The notes beneath the pieces are model-generated. The model was not told the DNA's origin, did not search any database, and saw only the letters and a list, made by a program, of their open reading frames with translations. Below are positions 6,815 to 11,236 of a DNA stretch of 11,236 nucleotides, piece after piece. The position numbers and the translations under genes were made by a program. How positions within the stretch are numbered: the stretch's first letter is position 1; every line of letters begins with the position of its first letter. This DNA comes from SKVR01 sp964410015 (lineage in GTDB: Bacteria > Bacteroidota > Bacteroidia > Bacteroidales > UBA7960): NCBI GenBank assembly GCA_964410015.1, contig CAYPFV010000110.1, positions 1-11,236 on the forward strand. The letters run 5' to 3'.

Positions 6815-8548
6815 ATGTTAAACAAAAAAATAGCAGACCATTACACCAAAAAATCTCTACAACAGAGTACACGCAGGAAAAACATCAGAACTCTGGTCAT
6901 TAGTTTAACTGCAATCATAATCATTAATTTTTTGGCTTCGCATTTTTTTGAGCGTATTGACCTTACTGCTGAAAAAAGATATACCCTCACCAATGCTACC
7001 CGCAATCTTCTTCGCGAACTTGATGACTATGTATACTTCAGGGTATATCTTGAAGGGGAATTTCCGGCTGGATTTACAAGACTAAGAAACCAAACACGCG
7101 AAATGCTTGATGAGTTTAGTGCATACTCCGACTTTGTGCAGTTTGAATTTATCAATCCTACCAAAAAGGGCAACAGTGAAGCAACCGAGGAAACCTACCA
7201 GATGCTTTTCAGGAAAGGACTGGAACCAACCCAATTGCAGGTTGAAGAAGATGATGCAACTTCTCAACAGATCATTTTCCCCGGCGCTTTGGTAAGTTAT
7301 GGTGATAAGGAAATTGCCGTTTCTCTGCTCCAGGAGCAACTCGGATCAGCCAGCGAAAACGTAATTAACAACTCAACACAAGCTTTGGAATACAATCTGG
7401 CAACCGCAATCTATAAACTTACCCTGACCTCAAAACCCAAAATTGCTTTTTCAAAAGGAAACGGCGAACTTCAGGATCGTTATTTAGCAGATATCAGAAG
7501 TGAGCTGGAAAACTTTTACGAGGTGGATAATGTGAACATCAAAGGAGATATTACAGCATTAGACGCATTTGAAACGCTCATTGTGGCGCAACCTATGGAA
7601 GAATTTACAGAACAGGACAAATTTGTGATTGACCAGTTTATCATGAATGGTGGTTCGGTATTTTGGGCTGTTGATCCGGTTTTTGCCTCTATGGACAGCT
7701 TGCAAACAGCCCCGGAAACTCTGGCTATGGCTTGGCCTCTGAATCTCGATGATATGCTTTTTAATTATGGAGCCAGACTAAATACAGACCTGGTTATGGA
7801 CATGCAGTCTGTACCCATTCCGATTACCACCGGTTATGTGGGCAACCAACCCCAGATAAGCATGGTTCCCTGGTATTATTTTCCACTGGCAGTGCCAGCA
7901 TCGAAACATCCCGTAGTAAAAAACCTCAATCCGGTAAGAACTGAGTTTGTTAGTACACTGGATACCGTTGGAGATACCCGAATTAAAAAAACACTGCTTT
8001 TGCAAAGTTCTCCCTACTCACGTAAACTACAAACTCCTGCCCGAATTTCCTTTGATATCATGGAACAACAACCCGATGAAAGCCTTTACAGGGAAGGTCC
8101 ACAATCTCTTGGTGTTGTTCTGGAAGGCGAATTCGAGTCGGTTTTCAAAAACCGGATTGTGCCGGTTTCTGAACTGCCTGACGATTTTCAAAAAAAGGAT
8201 ATCTCCAAACCTACTAAGATGATTGTGGTTGCTGATGGCGATATATTAAGAAATCAGTTTGACAGGCAGGGAGAACCACTCCCGTTGGGATTTGACCGGT
8301 TTTTAAATGAAACATTTGGAAATGCTGACTTCGTGATGAATGCCATAAATTATCTCAACGATGATATGGGAATCATGGAAGCAAGAACCCGCGAAATTAG
8401 AATCAGACAACTGGACAGAAACAGGATCAACAACGACAAACTTTTGATTCAATTTGCCAACCTGGTATTGCCCGTTTTAATGGTTTTTATTTTTGGTGCA
8501 ATAAGGTTTTACTGGAGAAAACGAAAGTTTAACAAGAAAATAATATGA
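6815..8548 (+). CDS. gldG: Gliding-motility-associated ABC transporter auxiliary protein GldG
   Basis: A 577-aa membrane-anchored protein of the GldG family, which works with the permease GldF and the ATPase GldA in an ABC-type complex. In many non-gliding Bacteroidota the same proteins exist with an unclear role. One transmembrane helix is near the N-terminus (about 25-45), directly followed by the hallmark segment DLTAEKRYTLT (49-59). A large extracytoplasmic domain with the family's central fold follows, and a second helix is at the C-terminus (about 546-564) ending in a basic tail WRKRKFNKK. The length fits a stand-alone GldG, without a fused GldF permease. No gldF precedes it; a Fur-family gene does. 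Its stop codon overlaps the next start by 4 bp (ATGA), indicating translational coupling. Confidence 0.88.
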   Translation: MLNKKIADHYTKKSLQQSTRRKNIRTLVISLTAIIIINFLASHFFERIDLTAEKRYTLTNATRNLLRELDDYVYFRVYLEGEFPAGFTRLRNQTREMLDEFSAYSDFVQFEFINPTKKGNSEATEETYQMLFRKGLEPTQLQVEEDDATSQQIIFPGALVSYGDKEIAVSLLQEQLGSASENVINNSTQALEYNLATAIYKLTLTSKPKIAFSKGNGELQDRYLADIRSELENFYEVDNVNIKGDITALDAFETLIVAQPMEEFTEQDKFVIDQFIMNGGSVFWAVDPVFASMDSLQTAPETLAMAWPLNLDDMLFNYGARLNTDLVMDMQSVPIPITTGYVGNQPQISMVPWYYFPLAVPASKHPVVKNLNPVRTEFVSTLDTVGDTRIKKTLLLQSSPYSRKLQTPARISFDIMEQQPDESLYREGPQSLGVVLEGEFESVFKNRIVPVSELPDDFQKKDISKPTKMIVVADGDILRNQFDRQGEPLPLGFDRFLNETFGNADFVMNAINYLNDDMGIMEARTREIRIRQLDRNRINNDKLLIQFANLVLPVLMVFIFGAIRFYWRKRKFNKKII

Positions 8549-9609
8549 CAAAAACCGGCCAAAAGAAAAAAAAAACACTGATATTTATCTTTACAGCAAT
8601 TGCCACACTACTTGTTGCTGTGCTATCCTATTCATTTGCCTCTTATTCCTTTTCCAAAAAAGAAATTGGTATCGATAAACAATTTGAGATTGTAGAAATA
8701 ACCTTAATATCACAGCAAAATAATCAAAAGATCTCGCTGAAAAAGGAAAATACAGAAAAATGGCACTTGAATCAACAACACAGGGCAGATGAATCAGCGG
8801 TTGAAGAACTAATACAAACTCTTTTCAAAATAGAGATCAAACAACCAGTAAAGGTAGCTGATCAGCAAATTATCAACCAAAAGCTCGAAAACGAAGGAGT
8901 TAAAACCAGTGTTTACATAAAATCCTATCTGATAAACCTGGGAAACCTGAAATTGCTACCCTACAAAAGAAAATACCAAACCCTGCTTGCAGGAGATAAT
9001 ACGGATAACAACACAGGCACTTACATGAAAAAACCTTCTTCCGGCAAATCCTATCAGGTGTATATTCCCGGCATTGAACGAGGTATTTCATCCATTTTTA
9101 ATACCAGTATAAATCTTTGGAAAAACCCTGTGATCATTGATTTGGAAAAAGAAGAAATCGAATCTGTAAGCTTAGAGTTTTTTTCCAAACCAGAGGAATC
9201 ATATATTTTGAAAAGAAATGAAAACGATAGTTTCACCTTTTTATCTGCCGTGGAACCACAAAAGGAAATAGAAATTGATGCCGATACAAGCAAAGTAGAA
9301 CGATTTCTTCGATCCTTTGAAAACATCCGGTATGAGAGTTTATTGGATGATGCCAAGGAAAAAGAACGAATGGAGCTGATGATAAAAGAGCCATGGATAA
9401 AATTATCGGTAACAAAAACTGATGGCACCAGTCAACAATTCACCATTTTTGAAAGAAAAAATCTGGATAAAAAATTATTTGAACTCGGTGGCATTACAAC
9501 CGATCCCGACCAGTTTTATATTCAAATGGAAAACGGGGATTTCGTTTTGGCAGAATTTTATATTTTTAATCGTATTTTCAGACCCTTATCCTTTTTTCAA
9601 AATAATTAA
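8545..9609 (+). CDS. DUF4340-like membrane-anchored protein
   Basis: A 354-aa protein with a basic N-terminus (KKKK at residues 7-10) and one signal-anchor helix (about 11-33), so most of it should be extracytoplasmic. The order of blocks is like DUF4340 proteins: an early segment with KWHLNQ (about 72-77), a central tract with YQVYIPG (about 170-176) and SSIFNTSINLWKNPVI, and a C-terminal repeat-like tract of beta-rich sequence. DUF4340 proteins often sit beside GldG-like ABC components and are thought to be accessory subunits, but no activity is established. Its ATG overlaps the gldG stop codon (ATGA), so the two products are probably made in linked amounts and act together. The assignment to the family is from pattern and context, not from a profile search. 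Confidence 0.78.
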   Translation: MTKTGQKKKKTLIFIFTAIATLLVAVLSYSFASYSFSKKEIGIDKQFEIVEITLISQQNNQKISLKKENTEKWHLNQQHRADESAVEELIQTLFKIEIKQPVKVADQQIINQKLENEGVKTSVYIKSYLINLGNLKLLPYKRKYQTLLAGDNTDNNTGTYMKKPSSGKSYQVYIPGIERGISSIFNTSINLWKNPVIIDLEKEEIESVSLEFFSKPEESYILKRNENDSFTFLSAVEPQKEIEIDADTSKVERFLRSFENIRYESLLDDAKEKERMELMIKEPWIKLSVTKTDGTSQQFTIFERKNLDKKLFELGGITTDPDQFYIQMENGDFVLAEFYIFNRIFRPLSFFQNN

Positions 9610-9640
9610 AAAACCTTATGAGGCAATCAAATTAATAGAT

Positions 9641-9648
9641 TATCTTTG
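9641..9648 (+). promoter_or_regulatory. Promoter -7-like motif upstream of dnaN
   Basis: TATCTTTG matches TAnnTTTG exactly and lies 145 bp before the dnaN ATG, within the 184-bp gap after the DUF4340-like gene. It would give dnaN a transcript independent of gldG. I see no clear -33 TTTG at the usual distance. Confidence 0.45.
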
Positions 9649-9655
9649 CAATCAG

Positions 9656-9670
9656 GCCTTTAAAAAAGGC
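9656..9670 (+). other. Small hairpin just downstream of the dnaN promoter motif
   Basis: GCCTTT (9656-9661) pairs with AAAGGC (9665-9670) around AAA. It would lie at or near the 5' end of a transcript from the motif at 9641, or could be the 3' end of the gldG transcript. No T-run follows, so it is not a standard terminator. Confidence 0.35.
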
Positions 9671-9793
9671 AATTCATTGAACATCAAATAACAAAAACAT
9701 ACCCATACAAAGCTTCTCTTTAAACGGGATACTTGCCTCAAAAAAAGTTTAAAGGAGCAAGCAAAAGTGAACATAATATTAAAAATAAGAAAT

Positions 9794-10918
9794 ATGAAAT
9801 TTATCGTATCAAGTAGTTTACTTTTAAAACAGTTGCAATCTATCAGTGGTGTTTTGAGCACCAACAATACACTTCCTATATTGGATAATTTTTTATTTGA
9901 ACTTACAGAAAATGAATTAAACATTTATGCCTCAGACCTCGAAACAACCATGTCTTCGCGTATGGCGTTAGAAATGTCTGATGAAGAAGGAAGTGTGGCG
10001 GTGCCTGCCAAAATTCTTCTTGATACCCTGAAGACATTCTCGAATATACCCATAACCATTGAAATTGACCAGGAAAATTTTGGTATTACCTTGTTAGCCG
10101 GCGAAGGAAAATATCGTCTGGCCGGTCAGGACCCGGAGGAATATCCAAAACCTGCCGAACTGGATGCCGCCTCGTCGGTATCCATGGAATCTGATGTGCT
10201 TTTTAAAGCGGTTTCCAAAACATTGTTTGCCGCCAGTAATGACGAAATGCGGCCTGCCATGACAGGCGTTTTTTGTGAATTCACTCCTGAAAATGTTACT
10301 TTTGTTGCTACCGATGCGCACAAACTGGTTCGCTACCGCAGAGATGATATCAGTGTGGAAGAAAGCGCTTCTTTTATTTTACCTAAAAAACCGATCAATC
10401 AACTAAAAAATATTCTAACTACTGATGATGCCCCTGTTGAAATTACTTACAATAATAAAAATGCCAGGTTTGTATTTAAAAATATTACCATGACATGCCG
10501 CCTTATTGATGGCAAATACCCCAATTACAATGCAGTAATTCCACAGGAAAACCCAAATCATCTTACCCTTGACAGATCCCCATTTTTAAATGCACTCCGC
10601 CGTGTATCCCTTTTCTCTAACCAGGCAACCTATCAGGTAAAATTTAAAATCAGTGGCACAGAACTGCATCTTAATGCTGAAGACCTTGATTATTCCAATG
10701 AAGCAAAGGAAAGACTTACCTGTCATTACGAAGGAAATGATATGGAGATCGGGTTCAACAGTAAGTTTATGGTCGAAATGCTCACCAATCTTGAAACCGA
10801 ACAAGTGCGCATGGAAATGTCGCAACCCAACCGCGCAGGACTTATATTCCCCGTGAATGACGAAAATAAAGAAGATGACATACTGATGCTGGTTATGCCT
10901 GTTATGCTCAACGGATGA
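9794..10918 (+). CDS. dnaN: DNA polymerase III subunit beta (sliding clamp)
   Basis: The ring-forming processivity clamp of the replicative polymerase, 374 aa, a normal length for a three-domain beta clamp. The N-terminus MKFIVSSSLLLKQLQSISG is canonical, followed by LPILDNFLFEL (28-38) and LYASDLET-like sequence (NIYASDLETTM). Typical family stretches are RLAGQDPEEYP in domain 1, FVATDAHKLVRYRR in domain 2 and CRLIDGKYPNY leading into domain 3. The C-terminus MLVMPVMLNG matches the usual terminal strand. I chose ATG 9794 because family members begin with MKF. An in-frame GTG at 9767 preceded by AGGAG (9753-9757) would add nine residues (MNIILKIRN). dnaN here is linked to gldG, not to dnaA. 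A strong terminator follows. Confidence 0.96.
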   Translation: MKFIVSSSLLLKQLQSISGVLSTNNTLPILDNFLFELTENELNIYASDLETTMSSRMALEMSDEEGSVAVPAKILLDTLKTFSNIPITIEIDQENFGITLLAGEGKYRLAGQDPEEYPKPAELDAASSVSMESDVLFKAVSKTLFAASNDEMRPAMTGVFCEFTPENVTFVATDAHKLVRYRRDDISVEESASFILPKKPINQLKNILTTDDAPVEITYNNKNARFVFKNITMTCRLIDGKYPNYNAVIPQENPNHLTLDRSPFLNALRRVSLFSNQATYQVKFKISGTELHLNAEDLDYSNEAKERLTCHYEGNDMEIGFNSKFMVEMLTNLETEQVRMEMSQPNRAGLIFPVNDENKEDDILMLVMPVMLNG

Positions 10919-10998
10919 TGGTACAACCCAAAGATAAACCTTGCATAATCCTCAATAAACCAGATTATTGAAGAAGTATATATTTCTAATCGAATTGG

Positions 10999-11036
10999 AA
11001 AAAAGCAAAGACCTGAAAAGGTCTCTGCTTTTTTTT
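10999..11036 (+). terminator. Intrinsic terminator of dnaN
   Basis: GCAAAGACCT (11005-11014) pairs with AGGTCTCTGC (11019-11028) with one A-C mismatch, closing a GAAA tetraloop. The stem extends through flanking A and T tracts (A-run from 10999, T-run to 11036). It starts 80 bp after the dnaN stop codon. The A-tract on the other side could also let it work on the minus strand. Confidence 0.88.
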
Positions 11037-11097
11037 ATCTGTTTATAATTTTCAATATTTAGATTATGAGGTGCTTATGGCTTTAATGAGAACCCGA

Positions 11098-11127
11098 TAA
11101 TGTCAGCGCTACGCGCCTTTGTCATTA
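11098..11127. other. GC-rich hairpin between dnaN and the right-end repeat
   Basis: TAATG (11098-11102) and CATTA (11123-11127) flank a GCGC-TAC-GCGC core (11106-11116). The core is clearly more GC-rich than its surroundings. It lies inside the intergenic stretch 10919-11236, which has no gene. It may be part of the repeat family at the right end, since the two are adjacent. Confidence 0.35.
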
Positions 11128-11131
11128 CCCC

Positions 11132-11236
11132 AATAATCATCCTCGTGTGTGTTTTAAGCCAATCATGGATGTTTCATCTGATTATAATTTGATTAATTCG
11201 GTCAGATGGAGCTCGCCAAAACTCCGGTTTTGTATT
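11132..11236 (-). repeat. Inverted, partial copy of the 126-bp repeat family (runs off the window)
   Basis: Read on the minus strand from 11236, TACAAAACCGGAG through CCATCTGACC matches unit 2 of the first array over about 35 identical bases. The next 27 bases match at 21 of 27 and end in the same CAGATGAA (TGAA = 11176-11173). Beyond that TGAA, bases down to about 11132 resemble the start of unit 2 (CCATGA, then ACACACACGAGGATGATTAT against ACACATACGCGGATGATTAT). So this is again at least one unit end joined to a next unit. The CATCTG/CAGATG pairing is kept and even lengthened to CATCTGA/TCAGATG. The copy continues past the right edge. Confidence 0.8.

Overview
The window looks like an AT-rich chromosomal segment from a member of the Bacteroidota, probably an anaerobic or environmental lineage near the Bacteroidales. 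The signs are a GldG protein, TAnnTTTG promoter-like motifs, A-rich start regions mostly lacking Shine-Dalgarno sequences, and proteins of typical Bacteroidota character. No rRNA, tRNA, CRISPR array, transposase or phage gene is visible.

Layout. On the minus strand at the left, two nucleotide-sugar genes form a short operon: UDP-glucuronate decarboxylase (1047-1982) is transcribed first, then dTDP-4-dehydrorhamnose reductase (181-1035). Next comes a 1.4-kb AT-rich gap (1983-3391) without a convincing gene but with repeats. All remaining genes are on the plus strand: a conserved 478-aa protein of unknown function (3392-4828), a secreted protein of unknown function (4969-5928), a Fur-family metalloregulator (6332-6751), GldG (6815-8548), a membrane-anchored DUF4340-like protein overlapping it by 4 bp (8545-9609), and the DNA polymerase III beta clamp DnaN (9794-10918), followed by a strong intrinsic terminator.

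Function. The left pair makes activated sugars for surface polysaccharide. The GldG/DUF4340 pair is probably translationally coupled and acts at the inner membrane, although the usual ABC partner GldF is not next to it. dnaN has its own promoter-like motif and terminator. The Fur-like gene also has its own promoter-like motif, just downstream of a repeat element.

The most interesting content is non-coding. A 157-bp element with 18-bp terminal inverted repeats and an internal hairpin (MITE-like) is intact at 6103-6259. A second copy at 2736-3142 is split by 251 bp made of two tandem units of 125 and 126 bp. TGAA stands at the left edge, the internal junction and the right edge of the insert. 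The same tandem-unit family reappears in inverted orientation at the right end of the window (11132-11236) and runs off the edge. The window therefore shows one repeat family nested inside another, with the empty site preserved for comparison.
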